64,000 nt of DNA from Prevotella sp. (lineage in GTDB: Bacteria > Bacteroidota > Bacteroidia > Bacteroidales > Bacteroidaceae), in assembly GCA_022779305.1 (NCBI GenBank), contig JALFSW010000087.1:27611-91610 (forward strand), read 5' to 3'. The position numbers and the translations under genes were made by a program. Positions within the stretch are counted from its first letter, which is position 1. Every line of letters begins with the position of its first letter. Under the pieces are notes generated by a model, which did no database searches, was not told where the DNA came from, and saw only the letters and a program-made list of their open reading frames with translations. Positions 19,843 through 29,757 of this stretch are shown here, one piece after another.

Positions 19843-21168
19843 TTATTTCATGTGATAGCAAATGCTACTGCGTACTGGAACCTTGAATGTTCGCTTGACC
19901 ATCGTCTTTTGTGCATCGGTTCTTACTTTAGGTCCAGGTACAAACGGACTGTGAAGCAAGACGTAGCGTATACGGGCTACTTGTTCAGCGGTAAATTTGT
20001 TGCGCTTTGTCCAGTAGTAGTCCATAATATTGTCTGAAACGAAAGTGGCTTTTGTAATGCTGTTCGTTCTGTTGAGCCATTTATTCACATCTTCGAGTGT
20101 AAAGTTAGGATGTTGCCATTGATACTCTTGAAGTTCGCGGAGATATTTACTGCGATTATAGGTTGGCGTATCCTCACAGAAATCGGTATCGGTGTTGCTG
20201 TCCATTCCTTTCTTTGCGTCTTCGCTAAAGACGTGGCGCAAACCGAAATAGTGACCCAACTCATGAGCAATGGTTGAAACAAAATTGGTTGTTTCCAACT
20301 CGTTGTTTGGTGAAGTATAGGCATAAAGACTGTTCACACTGACACAATACGACGCTGTGAGGTCTTTTGGAGAAATATTCTTTGGAAGTTTTTCCAAACC
20401 AGCAAGCGTATCGGGTGCTATGGTGTAAGGAAGTGTTGTTACGCCCGTAACCGATTCATCTGAGAAATTATACAAACAGATGTTCACATAACGGTCTTGA
20501 TCCCAAAGCAAGTCGCGGTAGCGTTTTGGTGCAGCTTCGGCAAAGCCCATGAAACGGTTATAATCGATTTTGTCGATATTCCACTGCACACGATTAACAC
20601 CCGCTTCTTTCATCTTCACACCATTAGGTGTTTCAGTTGCCATCACAAATTCCACATTGATGCCTGCGGCAGCCGCTTTCCAGATCTGGTTTACTTGCGC
20701 CAAGACTTCTTTCAAATACCCCTCGCGAATGTATTGTTTTTCGTTTGAGGCGTCGCGATAAATAACATGAAAGACAACGGGAATGCGATACTTATAATTC
20801 GCATCTGGGTTTTGTTCTATGGCTTGAATAACTTCCACCTGTTTCACTTGCGTTCCATCAACAGTGGCAATCGTGAGCGTATCTTTTCGTTCTCCGCGAT
20901 AGAGATTTTCAGCTATCGTCAACTCAACGATGTTGTCGCCTTCGCCAATCGAAAGATTAGGAGTAACCCATCCTTGTGCAGAAGTAATTGTCCAACGTAC
21001 ATTCGATTTTACTTGCAAAGTCATCATTGCACCCTCTGCAGGCACTTCTAATTTATCTTTGTCCACGCTAAGCGCAGATGTTTTAATATCATCATCGTTG
21101 CAGGCTGCCAGGAAAGTAACGGCAAAACCGATGAGGAAAAACGATAGAATTATATTGATCTTTTTCAT
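19843..21168 (-). CDS. Zinc-dependent metalloproteinase lipoprotein with BACON-like N-terminal domain
   Basis: Lipobox FLAAC; BACON-like VKSNVRWTITSAQGWVTP; zinc motif HELGHYFGLRH. Confidence 0.85.
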   Translation of the reverse strand: MKKINIILSFFLIGFAVTFLAACNDDDIKTSALSVDKDKLEVPAEGAMMTLQVKSNVRWTITSAQGWVTPNLSIGEGDNIVELTIAENLYRGERKDTLTIATVDGTQVKQVEVIQAIEQNPDANYKYRIPVVFHVIYRDASNEKQYIREGYLKEVLAQVNQIWKAAAAGINVEFVMATETPNGVKMKEAGVNRVQWNIDKIDYNRFMGFAEAAPKRYRDLLWDQDRYVNICLYNFSDESVTGVTTLPYTIAPDTLAGLEKLPKNISPKDLTASYCVSVNSLYAYTSPNNELETTNFVSTIAHELGHYFGLRHVFSEDAKKGMDSNTDTDFCEDTPTYNRSKYLRELQEYQWQHPNFTLEDVNKWLNRTNSITKATFVSDNIMDYYWTKRNKFTAEQVARIRYVLLHSPFVPGPKVRTDAQKTMVKRTFKVPVRSSICYHMK

Positions 21169-21178
21169 AATGGTTTAA

Positions 21179-22621
21179 TTATAGGTGGAATGAGTTTGTG
21201 AATGTTTTCTGACGAGGAATTGCTTTAAGCAAGTTACCCGATTTGTAATTGGGTCTTAATTCCTTACGACGAGGTGCTGAATACTGTGAATAGTCGGTGA
21301 GGTTGGCTGCAGGTGCAGTGTAGTTGAACTTAACGGTCTTGCCTTGAGGTGTAATCATAGCTCCGTCTATAGTGATGTTGGTACCATCGCTTGTGACAAC
21401 AGTCTTACCTTTCACGAAAAGTCCGATCAAATCAATTTGTCCTGCATCGTTGTAATGGCAATAGTATGAACCTTGTGGAGCATACATTCCATAAACACTA
21501 GTATACATTCCGGCAATAACAACAGGTGGCGTATAGGTTGCACCAGCTTCAGAAACTTTCACATTTTCATACGTGCCCACCAGTTTGCTGATGTCCATAC
21601 GGTCGCTATAAGGTGAAAGCAATGTGAGCGCAACAACCTCTCCTGCCCCAACTACGAAACCACTGGCGTCTACTGGTGTGTTATAGAGTGTGAGCCCATA
21701 AGTTCCGTATGTTCCTACGCTACCCTTTGAATAGTAACCAGAAAGAGCTTTTGGAACCATTGTGATGTCGCTACGCAAAGGATTATAGCGCGCAGGGTCA
21801 TTGTTGGTAAATGGTAATTCGCCTTTGAAGGTGTAACGAATGTTCTTTTCAACACCTGCCTGTTCGATTTTACCATCGATTACGAATGAATATGTTTTAT
21901 TACCGTCATGCGCAACAGTAATTGTTCCGTCTACAAAACGATAGGTGTAGCCTTCAGACGCAGCACCATTCTCTATCTTTGTAGCAATAACATATTTGCA
22001 GTTATAGGCATCGGCTGTTCCTTTTTCATGACCATCTGATATTCGGTAAGTTCCTGGTGTGATGACAGCATTGTCACCATCGGCAGGAATTGCATCTCCG
22101 ATAAAAAGTTGTAAGGCTTGGTCACCAACTTGCGTGGGAAGACCACCGGTGCTAATAGGACCGCTTGAGAGTGCAAGCATGTAATAACCCACGTTGTTTT
22201 TATAGAAATCGCCATAATACTGCAACCATCCGTCCTTCATGACAACATCTTGAATGTAAGCTTTCTGTGTGGTTGCTGCGAGTGAAATAGTGGTTACTTC
22301 TGTTGTGTTTCTTGCAGCAAGATAAACAACATAGTTGGTTTCAGATGCCAATTGTCCGATCGTTATTTCTTGGCTCTTTCCTTCAAGTTGTGTTCCTTTT
22401 GTAAGGATTTCGGCAGGTGTAGGTTCTTTCGCAATTGCCGATTGACAGATGTAGGCTCCGCTTTGCGCTTTTTCCATATCAACCGACAACTTCAGAAAGT
22501 CGGTTCCAACTTCGGTTACTTTTGCCGACAACTCAGGCGTAATGACTGGTGCTTCATCATCATTACAGCCTGTTAGGACAAAGAGTGCCAACATAACTGT
22601 TCCAAAAATCAATTGTTTCAT
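21179..22621 (-). CDS. Hypothetical lipoprotein, FN3-like N-terminal region
   Basis: Lipobox LTGC; FN3-like segment (VTEVGTDFLKLSVDMEKAQSGAYICQSAIAKEPTPAEILTKGTQ). Upstream of and on the same strand as the metalloproteinase. Confidence 0.65.
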   Translation of the reverse strand: MKQLIFGTVMLALFVLTGCNDDEAPVITPELSAKVTEVGTDFLKLSVDMEKAQSGAYICQSAIAKEPTPAEILTKGTQLEGKSQEITIGQLASETNYVVYLAARNTTEVTTISLAATTQKAYIQDVVMKDGWLQYYGDFYKNNVGYYMLALSSGPISTGGLPTQVGDQALQLFIGDAIPADGDNAVITPGTYRISDGHEKGTADAYNCKYVIATKIENGAASEGYTYRFVDGTITVAHDGNKTYSFVIDGKIEQAGVEKNIRYTFKGELPFTNNDPARYNPLRSDITMVPKALSGYYSKGSVGTYGTYGLTLYNTPVDASGFVVGAGEVVALTLLSPYSDRMDISKLVGTYENVKVSEAGATYTPPVVIAGMYTSVYGMYAPQGSYYCHYNDAGQIDLIGLFVKGKTVVTSDGTNITIDGAMITPQGKTVKFNYTAPAANLTDYSQYSAPRRKELRPNYKSGNLLKAIPRQKTFTNSFHL

Positions 22622-22700
22622 AAGCTTAAAGTTTTTGTTATATATAGATCATTTAGAAATTTCACGTTTCTGCGTTGCTCAAGAAAAATACTTCTTGGTA

Positions 22701-22734
22701 CAAAGATATATAATATCAACACAAAGAAAACAAA
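22701..22734 (-). promoter_or_regulatory. Bacteroidota promoter (TTTG ... TATCTTTG)
   Basis: Minus-strand TATCTTTG at 22701-22708 with an upstream TTTG (CAAA 22731-22734), 22 nt spacing. Confidence 0.45.
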
Positions 22735-22768
22735 AAAGCTATGAAACAATGTGACTTATTGTGAAAAA

Positions 22769-24382
22769 TCACGCTTTATAACGCTCTTTCGCAATTTTCT
22801 GATAGTCGGAAGGCGACAATCCTGTTACTCTTTTGAAGGCGCGTGAGAAACTTTCGCGTGCTTTAAAGCCTACGCTTGCACCTATTGCTTCGAGTGTCAG
22901 TAATTTACTATTGGAGATATCGTTGATGCGACGACAGGCTTCATGTATGCGATATTCGCTTAAAAGAAGGATGAACGACTGACCAAATTTTTCGTTTATC
23001 ACTTGTGATATATCTTTCTTGTTAACTTGGCACAATTGAGAAAGCCGCTCTATTGAAAAGTCTTCTTTGCATATTTCAGCCGTATTGCGCATCGCTTCTT
23101 CAATCTTTGTTTTGATTTCAGATTTCGTCGCTTCATCAAGATTACTTTTGCTGTATTTCAATTTCGTATTATCGGCTATCTGAAATTGTATTTTTTGATA
23201 AAGTGTCAGATTTTGTTTTTTGAGGAATTTATTCTTTCTGTAAAGTATAAACAAGAACAGGATGGTGATTGATATGCCACCCAAGATAGAAATCAACAAG
23301 AAGTTTTGTAATCTTCGTGTTTCTTTTAGATTACTGATTTCCTCTGTCAAGTCATTGACATTATGAAGAAGATAATAATTCTTTATGTTGTTGAGGTTAT
23401 TATTTGTGAGCAGTGAGTCCCTATTCTTGAAATAGGTGAGTTGCCAATGATCGGCTAAACCTTTATTGTTCTGTTGCAATGCGATTTCATACAACAATTT
23501 ATTGGCATCTGTTTCCACATCCTTCATCTTAAATTCCTTACCCATCTGTTCTAATATTAAGGCATAATGAAGTGCCGAATCAGATTGCTCCGCTATTTTA
23601 TAGATGCTTGCCAAATGCCAATAAAGCACACAATGCAATCGATTTTCGCCATCGCTTGCAGAACGTTTAATCTGTTTCTTCAATGTACTGACAGCCTCAT
23701 CATATTGTTTGCGTTGCAGATGCGTAACGGCTTTCAGAATGACCTTTGCATAAGAATAAAATGAAGTGTTGATTGGGATTTTGGTTTTCCGAAATAATTC
23801 CGTATGTTTCTTAAAAGCTTTGATATTTTCTTCCTCCACACCAAAATTCCAAAAGTTAAGAAAAGACGATATGGTATTTTGCCAATCATGAATTTCTAAA
23901 GCATTATCGAAAGCTTCCTTATAATAATGCCGAGCTGCATCAACATTATTAGAAGAGGGCATATAGATAGCGTAGAGGCTATACAAATGTCCCATATTTT
24001 GCGAAATAGAAATCTGAAGACGTGGATCATCACAATATTTATTGGCTTTGATGAGACATTCCATGGCATCTATATAATTGAAAAGGAAAAACATATAGAT
24101 GTAACCGCAGCGGTTATACGCCATTGCTGTATAGCGACGTTCTTCAGGTGTGAGTTCTTTTTTGTGTTGGAACTTTGTAGCCAAAAGCAAACTGTAAATC
24201 AGCGCACTATCTGGTCTATTTTTCTCAAACAAGGCTGAATAAGCTAAGTCTATCAATTGCTCGGCAGATTTATCCATTCCCAATTGCAAAGGAATAGAAC
24301 GATTGCCTGCCTGAAGTGCTGTACAGAAGAAAACAAACCATAACAATGCAGCAAAGCATTTCATCTTACATTGTGTCATCAT
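22769..24382 (-). CDS. TPR / transmembrane / AraC-type HTH regulator
   Basis: TPR-rich N-terminus, TM FLLISILGGISITILFLFILY, C-terminal AraC HTH (LTLEAIGASVGFKARESFSRAFKRVTGLSPSDYQK). Confidence 0.85.
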   Translation of the reverse strand: MMTQCKMKCFAALLWFVFFCTALQAGNRSIPLQLGMDKSAEQLIDLAYSALFEKNRPDSALIYSLLLATKFQHKKELTPEERRYTAMAYNRCGYIYMFFLFNYIDAMECLIKANKYCDDPRLQISISQNMGHLYSLYAIYMPSSNNVDAARHYYKEAFDNALEIHDWQNTISSFLNFWNFGVEEENIKAFKKHTELFRKTKIPINTSFYSYAKVILKAVTHLQRKQYDEAVSTLKKQIKRSASDGENRLHCVLYWHLASIYKIAEQSDSALHYALILEQMGKEFKMKDVETDANKLLYEIALQQNNKGLADHWQLTYFKNRDSLLTNNNLNNIKNYYLLHNVNDLTEEISNLKETRRLQNFLLISILGGISITILFLFILYRKNKFLKKQNLTLYQKIQFQIADNTKLKYSKSNLDEATKSEIKTKIEEAMRNTAEICKEDFSIERLSQLCQVNKKDISQVINEKFGQSFILLLSEYRIHEACRRINDISNSKLLTLEAIGASVGFKARESFSRAFKRVTGLSPSDYQKIAKERYKA

Positions 24383-24421
24383 TCCATCAAGATTTTAAGT
24401 ATTATGTTCAAGAAACGAATC

Positions 24422-24820
24422 TCAGCGCATATACCACAATCCCTTTTTTTTAATCATTGAAACCACAATCTGTTCGGAAGTCTTATCCGAGAAATGAAGA
24501 TTGAGAAAGACAACTGCCGTGCTGTCTTTCTCTCTAAATTCATTGCGCAGAATCGAACAATCCGTGAGCTTTTTATCTTCGTTTTTCCAGCGTTCTTTGA
24601 GCGATTTCAAGCCAAGAATCATTTGTGCTTTATAGTTTGCAGGTAACTTCTTCGGCATATCCATCCCTTCAAAGAAAGATTCTTCTTTACCATGAAGAAG
24701 ATAATCATAATAGGTTTTTGCTGCATGGGCTGCCAATTTCCCTTCATCAACGGGCTGTTCTTCTTTGCAACCCGTTAATGCGAACAAAATCAAAAATGCT
24801 AAACAAAGATAATGTTTCAT
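24422..24820 (-). CDS. Small hypothetical lipoprotein (DUF4878-like)
   Basis: Lipobox LTGC. Fold resembles DUF4878/NTF2-like lipoproteins by inspection only. Confidence 0.5.
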   Translation of the reverse strand: MKHYLCLAFLILFALTGCKEEQPVDEGKLAAHAAKTYYDYLLHGKEESFFEGMDMPKKLPANYKAQMILGLKSLKERWKNEDKKLTDCSILRNEFREKDSTAVVFLNLHFSDKTSEQIVVSMIKKKGLWYMR

Positions 24821-24843
24821 CTTTCAGTAAATAGTTATTTGAC

Positions 24844-26157
24844 TTACTTTTGACGAATGAATATGTTGATCGGACAACCATTCAAATCCCAATGTTCACG
24901 AATTTTGTTCTCCAAGAAACGTCGATAGGATTCACGGATGTACTGTGGCAGATTGGCATAAAATACAAACGATGGGATTTGTGTTTTAGGCAATTGTGAA
25001 CAGTATTTTATCTTAATATATTTTCCCTTCACCGATGGTGGTGGTGTTGCTTCGATGATGGGCAGCATCACTTCGTTGAGTTTCGTCGTTCCAATGTGAG
25101 TCGTACGATTGAGATAGACTTGTTTTGCGATTTCAAGTACTTTGAAGATGCGCTGCTTAGTCAATGCCGAGGCAAAGATGATGGGGAAATCCACAAAAGG
25201 AGCCATTCTGTTGCGGATGGCATTCTCAAATGTTTTGATAACCTTCTGGTCTTTGTCTTCCACCAAGTCCCACTTATTAACAACAACAACAAGACTCTTA
25301 TTATTGCGCTGGATGATTTGAAAAATATTCATATCCTGCGCTTCAATGCCACGTGTTGCATCAATCATTAAAATACATACATCTGAGTTTTCAATACTGC
25401 GAATAGAACGCATCACGGAATAGAATTCCAAGTCTTCTGTCACTTTATTTTTGCGGCGAATACCTGCAGTATCAACTAGATAGAAGTCGAATCCAAATTT
25501 GTTGTAACGTGTGTAAATGCTGTCGCGTGTCGTGCCTGCAATTTCGGTAACGATGTTGCGATCTTCACCAATAAATGCGTTGATAAGACTGGATTTTCCA
25601 GCATTAGGACGTCCAACAACAGCAAAACGTGGAATTTCTTCTTCGATGTTTTCATCGGGAAGATCCTTCATACGCTCCAAGAGAAGGTCTAACAAGTCGC
25701 CTGTTCCACTACCAGTTTGTGCACTGATACAGATAGGATCACCCAAACCGAGCTTGTAAAATTCTGCCGATAGATAATATTCACCACTATTGTCTACCTT
25801 GTTGGCAACCAAAATCACGGGCAGTTTGGCACGACGCAGAATTTGTGCTACGTCCTCATCCCAGTCTGTTACGCCTGTTTCGTTATCAACAAGAAAAAGC
25901 ACAAAGTCGGCTTCTTCGGTTGCAATAAGCACTTGTCGACGTATGGCGTCTTCAAAAATATCATCCGAATTAACAACCCAACCACCTGTATCAACCACAG
26001 AAAATTCACGTCCGTTCCATTGACATTTGCCATACTGACGGTCGCGAGTTGTTCCTGCCGTGTCGCTCACGATAGCACGGCGACTCTGTGTTAAACGATT
26101 GAAGAGTGTAGACTTTCCTACATTGGGTCTACCCACAATAGCTACTAAATTTGCCAT
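24844..26157 (-). CDS. der: Ribosome-associated GTPase Der
   Basis: Two G domains ([24 protein letters not shown]). Likely ATG at 26157 ([16 protein letters not shown]) rather than the longer ORF start. Confidence 0.97.
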   Translation of the reverse strand: MANLVAIVGRPNVGKSTLFNRLTQSRRAIVSDTAGTTRDRQYGKCQWNGREFSVVDTGGWVVNSDDIFEDAIRRQVLIATEEADFVLFLVDNETGVTDWDEDVAQILRRAKLPVILVANKVDNSGEYYLSAEFYKLGLGDPICISAQTGSGTGDLLDLLLERMKDLPDENIEEEIPRFAVVGRPNAGKSSLINAFIGEDRNIVTEIAGTTRDSIYTRYNKFGFDFYLVDTAGIRRKNKVTEDLEFYSVMRSIRSIENSDVCILMIDATRGIEAQDMNIFQIIQRNNKSLVVVVNKWDLVEDKDQKVIKTFENAIRNRMAPFVDFPIIFASALTKQRIFKVLEIAKQVYLNRTTHIGTTKLNEVMLPIIEATPPPSVKGKYIKIKYCSQLPKTQIPSFVFYANLPQYIRESYRRFLENKIREHWDLNGCPINIFIRQK

Positions 26158-26341
26158 TTCTTTAAATCTTTTCCGCCTTGCCTCCTTGCACAATGACAAG
26201 ACGAATAAGGCGTGGTCAAATGCCTTTGTTAATAATCCCGAAGGATAACCACTTCCTCCAGCCCTCACATCGTGTGAGAGTTTGCTCTACATGCAGTCAG
26301 AGCTTTTCTTGTGTAGCAAACACCTCTTTTAGATGTTTGCC

Positions 26342-27223
26342 TTATATTGGGTTATAACCAAAATTCTCTAATTCTTTTTGCGAATTGCGCCAATCTTTGT
26401 CCACCTTTACAAAGGTTTCAAGAAAGATTTTCTTGCCAAAGAATGTTTCAAGACTTTTCCGTGCTTCCGATGAAACTTTTTTCAATGCTTGTCCTTGATG
26501 ACCAATGATAATACCTTTTTGGCTTTCACGCTCCACATAAATTACAGCATTGATACGTATCTGTTTTTCGTCTTCTTTGAAACGTTCCACCACGACTTCC
26601 ACTGCATATGGCACTTCCTTGTCATAGTAGCGCAAAATCTTCTCACGAATGATTTCCGTAACAAAAAAACGAGCGGGTTTGTCGGTCAATTGATCCTTAG
26701 CAAAATAGGCAGGACTTTCCGGAAGCAACTCTTTTACCCGTTTGAGCAATGCCTCTGTGCCAAACTTGTTTTTTGCTGAAATTGGAAGAATCTCTGCTTT
26801 GGGCAAGAGTGCGTGCCATTTTTCCACCAAACCGATAACTTGCTGTTGATCGCTTTCGTCAATCTTGTTTATCAGCAAGATAACGGGGATGGTCATTTTT
26901 GCTACTTTCTCCAAAAAATCTATATTCTTTTCGGGCTTTTCGATAACATCGGTAACATAAAGTAGTACATCGGCATCTGCCAAAGCCGATTCAGAGAAAT
27001 GAAGCATCATCTCTTGCATCTTGTAGTTTGGCTTCAGTACACCAGGCGTATCGGAAAACACAATTTGCATATCGTCTGTATTGACGATACCCATAATGCG
27101 ATGACGTGTGGTCTGCGCCTTGAAAGTTGCAATACTAATCTTTTCGCCAACGAGTTGATTCATCAGCGTACTCTTCCCCACATTGGGGTTTCCAACAATA
27201 TTAACAAAACCTGCTTTGTGCAT
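26342..27223 (-). CDS. era: GTPase Era
   Basis: [21 protein letters not shown] plus C-terminal KH domain (IIGHQGQALKKVSSEARKSLETFFGKKIFLETFVKV). Likely start MHKAGFVNIVG. Confidence 0.95.
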   Translation of the reverse strand: MHKAGFVNIVGNPNVGKSTLMNQLVGEKISIATFKAQTTRHRIMGIVNTDDMQIVFSDTPGVLKPNYKMQEMMLHFSESALADADVLLYVTDVIEKPEKNIDFLEKVAKMTIPVILLINKIDESDQQQVIGLVEKWHALLPKAEILPISAKNKFGTEALLKRVKELLPESPAYFAKDQLTDKPARFFVTEIIREKILRYYDKEVPYAVEVVVERFKEDEKQIRINAVIYVERESQKGIIIGHQGQALKKVSSEARKSLETFFGKKIFLETFVKVDKDWRNSQKELENFGYNPI

Positions 27224-27297
27224 AAATTTAACAAAAAGCGCACCTATCTTCATTGAAAAGAAAGATGCGCTAATGAGTTTATAATGCTTTAATTTCT

Positions 27298-28317
27298 TTA
27301 CTTCTTTGCCACCATAGTAGCCCCATCATACGCCCATTTGCAGAACGATGCGCCATGAACAAACCCTGCACCGAAGGCTGTGAAAATGACGTTATCCCCT
27401 TTCTTCAAATTGCTTTCAAAATCCCAAAGAGCCAACGGAATGGTTGCCGCACTCGTGTTTCCATATCGTTGAATATTGATAAGTACCTTTTCTAATGGAA
27501 GGTCAGCACGTTTTGCAACCGCTTCAATGATACGCAAGTTGGCTTCATGTGGCACAACCCAATTGACATCATCTTTCGTCAATTGGTTGTTCTTCATTAC
27601 CTCTGCCACATCATTACTCATACTCGTTACCGCATAGCGGAACACCGTGCGTCCCTCTTGATAGAGGTAATGCAAACGATGGTCAACCGTAAACTTAGAA
27701 GTAGGACAAACTGACCCACCAGCCTTCAAATGAAGGAAAGGCAAACCGATGCCATCTGTTCGCAAGAACGAGTTTTGCAAACCAACGTTCTCTTCCGTAG
27801 TCGCCTCAACCAATACTGCTGCAGCGCCATCACCAAAAAGAACACAAGTTTGACGATCTGTGTAATCAACAAGCGACGACATCTTGTCGGCACCTATAAC
27901 GATTATTTTCTTGTATCGACCGCTTTGAATCATCGAAGAAGCTACGTCAAGCGAATAGAGAAATCCGCTACAAGCTGCCTCTAAATCAAAGCCAAAAGCA
28001 TTCTTCAGCCCGAGCTTGCCGATTACGATTGATGCTGTCGAAGGAAATTTATAATCTGGAGTTGTGGTAGTAAGAATAAGCGCATCTATGCTGTCTGGAT
28101 CAACACCTGTCTTTTGTATCAATTGCTTTGCCGCTTTACGCGCCATGTAGCTTGTGCCGAGTCCTTCTTCGGTCAGGATGCGTCGTTCTTCGATACCAAC
28201 GCGCTCCATAATCCATTCATTACTGGTATCTACCATACGCGACAGTTCTTCATTCGTGAGAATGTAGTCTGGAACGTATCCGCCAATACCAGTAATGACT
28301 GCGTTTATCTTCTCCAT
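27298..28317 (-). CDS. fabH: 3-oxoacyl-ACP synthase III
   Basis: Active-site AACSGFLYSLDVA, TSNEWIMERVGIEERR, YGNTSAATIPLAL. Confidence 0.96.
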   Translation of the reverse strand: MEKINAVITGIGGYVPDYILTNEELSRMVDTSNEWIMERVGIEERRILTEEGLGTSYMARKAAKQLIQKTGVDPDSIDALILTTTTPDYKFPSTASIVIGKLGLKNAFGFDLEAACSGFLYSLDVASSMIQSGRYKKIIVIGADKMSSLVDYTDRQTCVLFGDGAAAVLVEATTEENVGLQNSFLRTDGIGLPFLHLKAGGSVCPTSKFTVDHRLHYLYQEGRTVFRYAVTSMSNDVAEVMKNNQLTKDDVNWVVPHEANLRIIEAVAKRADLPLEKVLINIQRYGNTSAATIPLALWDFESNLKKGDNVIFTAFGAGFVHGASFCKWAYDGATMVAKK

Positions 28318-28323
28318 AAACGA

Positions 28324-28509
28324 TTACTCTACGGTTTCTTTCACGATAGCAACCTTACCACGATAATATCCGCAAGTAGGGCAAACAGTGTGATAAACGT
28401 AATAAGAACCACAGTTTGAGCAAAGTGCCAATGTTGGAGCTACTGCCTTATCGTGAGTTCTTCTTTTGAGTGTACGAGTCTTTGACTGTCTTCTTTTTGG
28501 ATGTGCCAT
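28324..28509 (-). CDS. rpmF: 50S ribosomal protein L32
   Basis: MAHPKRRQSKTRTLKRRTH and C-x2-C...C-x2-C zinc ribbon. Confidence 0.97.
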   Translation of the reverse strand: MAHPKRRQSKTRTLKRRTHDKAVAPTLALCSNCGSYYVYHTVCPTCGYYRGKVAIVKETVE

Positions 28510-28531
28510 AATTCTTTAAACGTTTAATATT

Positions 28532-29050
28532 TTATTCTTTCAATTTTAATAGAGCTTCCCAGCGGGGATCTATCGTCTTGTCATCTTCCTCACTGCTTCG
28601 GGCAGTAGAATGTTTTTCCAACATTCGTATCATAGCAGGATTGCATTTTCCAGGTGCATGCACATGCTTGATGGGAATCGCCAACACTATAAATTCATAG
28701 ACAAACCACGATACGTTAAGCGTTCCTTCGCTTTCAGCTATCGTTATTAGATTGTCGTCCTCTGAGTATTCATTTCCAAACTTTGCATCAAGGCGTTCTT
28801 CAATGTCAATGACCAATGGCAAGGGATCTAAACAAATGGTGCAAGGCACCATCACTGTTCCTTTTTGCCTAAAAATGAGCGTAAAAAGATCATTTGCCGT
28901 GCGTGTTATTTCCAACGCAAGCTCAATGTTTCCCTCACTCACTTCTGCCTCTTCGAGCGCCTCAAAGTAAGTGTGATCAAGACTGAAATGAAAGGTGTTT
29001 ATGCCTTGTTTCAGCCCCTTCAAGTCGATTGTAAGGGTTTCTAAGTCCAT
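28532..29050 (-). CDS. DUF177/YceD family protein
   Basis: Immediately upstream of rpmF. CTICLDPLPLVIDIEERLDAKF motif. Confidence 0.88.
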   Translation of the reverse strand: MDLETLTIDLKGLKQGINTFHFSLDHTYFEALEEAEVSEGNIELALEITRTANDLFTLIFRQKGTVMVPCTICLDPLPLVIDIEERLDAKFGNEYSEDDNLITIAESEGTLNVSWFVYEFIVLAIPIKHVHAPGKCNPAMIRMLEKHSTARSSEEDDKTIDPRWEALLKLKE

Positions 29051-29060
29051 AATCGGGTTG

Positions 29061-29093
29061 CAAAGTTACGAATATTTTCTGATTTTTAGCAAA
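29061..29093 (-). promoter_or_regulatory. Bacteroidota promoter for yceD-rpmF-fabH
   Basis: Minus-strand TAACTTTG (29061-29068) and TTTG (29090-29093), 21 nt spacing. Confidence 0.6.
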
Positions 29094-29213
29094 TTATAGA
29101 CTAAAAAATAGAGATAGTTTTATAGGAAGCATGCCCAGCAAAGCAATTTCAACTCATTTCAAGATATATAATTAAGGTATTTTCTTCTACTACACGACAA
29201 AAACAAACTGAAC

Positions 29214-29275
29214 GTTTTAGGACGACCACAAGGGTCGCACCCTGCAAGAAAGCATTTTTTGAATGTAGAATATGA
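29214..29275 (+). repeat. Degenerate half copy of the 8377-8499 MITE-like element
   Basis: gacgaccacaagggtcgcaccctgcaagaaagcattttttgaat resembles ggcgaccacaaggggagtccctacaagaaatcattttttggat at 8391. Confidence 0.6.
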
Positions 29276-29443
29276 GACAGGGAATGACAAGGTGCAGCCA
29301 GTTGAACTTTCTCAGAGGATTTAAATCGGAATATAATCAGGTAGAAGTAAAAGAAACTTATCTTTCTACTAATTTTAATATATTTCGTTTTAAAACTATT
29401 TCAATGATATTTTTTGTTTAAAGAAAAATTTTATAATAAAAAG

Positions 29444-29475
29444 TTTGAATATTATTATTTTTATTATTATCTTTG
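29444..29475 (+). promoter_or_regulatory. Bacteroidota promoter TTTG-20 nt-TATCTTTG
   Basis: TTTG 29444-29447, TATCTTTG 29468-29475, 20 nt spacing. About 280 nt upstream of the 29758 ORF. Confidence 0.6.
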
Positions 29476-29757
29476 CAAATAGGACAGAGAAAAAAGACTT
29501 AATACAAAAAAAGAAGTATAGAACAATCTTCAAGTATTCTTTCCATCAAAACAAACAGATTCAGGTGTTGTGCTTGTTGGAAAAGGTTAAAAATAGCCAT
29601 GCAGAGAGACCACAAGCAGACAACCATGCAAAGAGCACCAAACAGAAACAAAATTCTCACAAGCTGTGTCCAACTGAAATAAGTTCAAGACCCGCAAGAG
29701 AGAAATAGTAATACACAGAAACTTTTTATATACACAAATACCAAATCAAAAACAACT

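Noticed and set aside
24844-26268. Extended N-terminus of Der ([37 protein letters not shown]...)
   Set aside because: Der normally begins right before [11 protein letters not shown] at 26157 fits, and the extension covers structured intergenic sequence.
29445-29708. 87-aa ORF in the leader of the 29758 gene
   Set aside because: Starts within the promoter, is low-complexity and Lys-rich, and lacks coding character. More likely untranslated leader.
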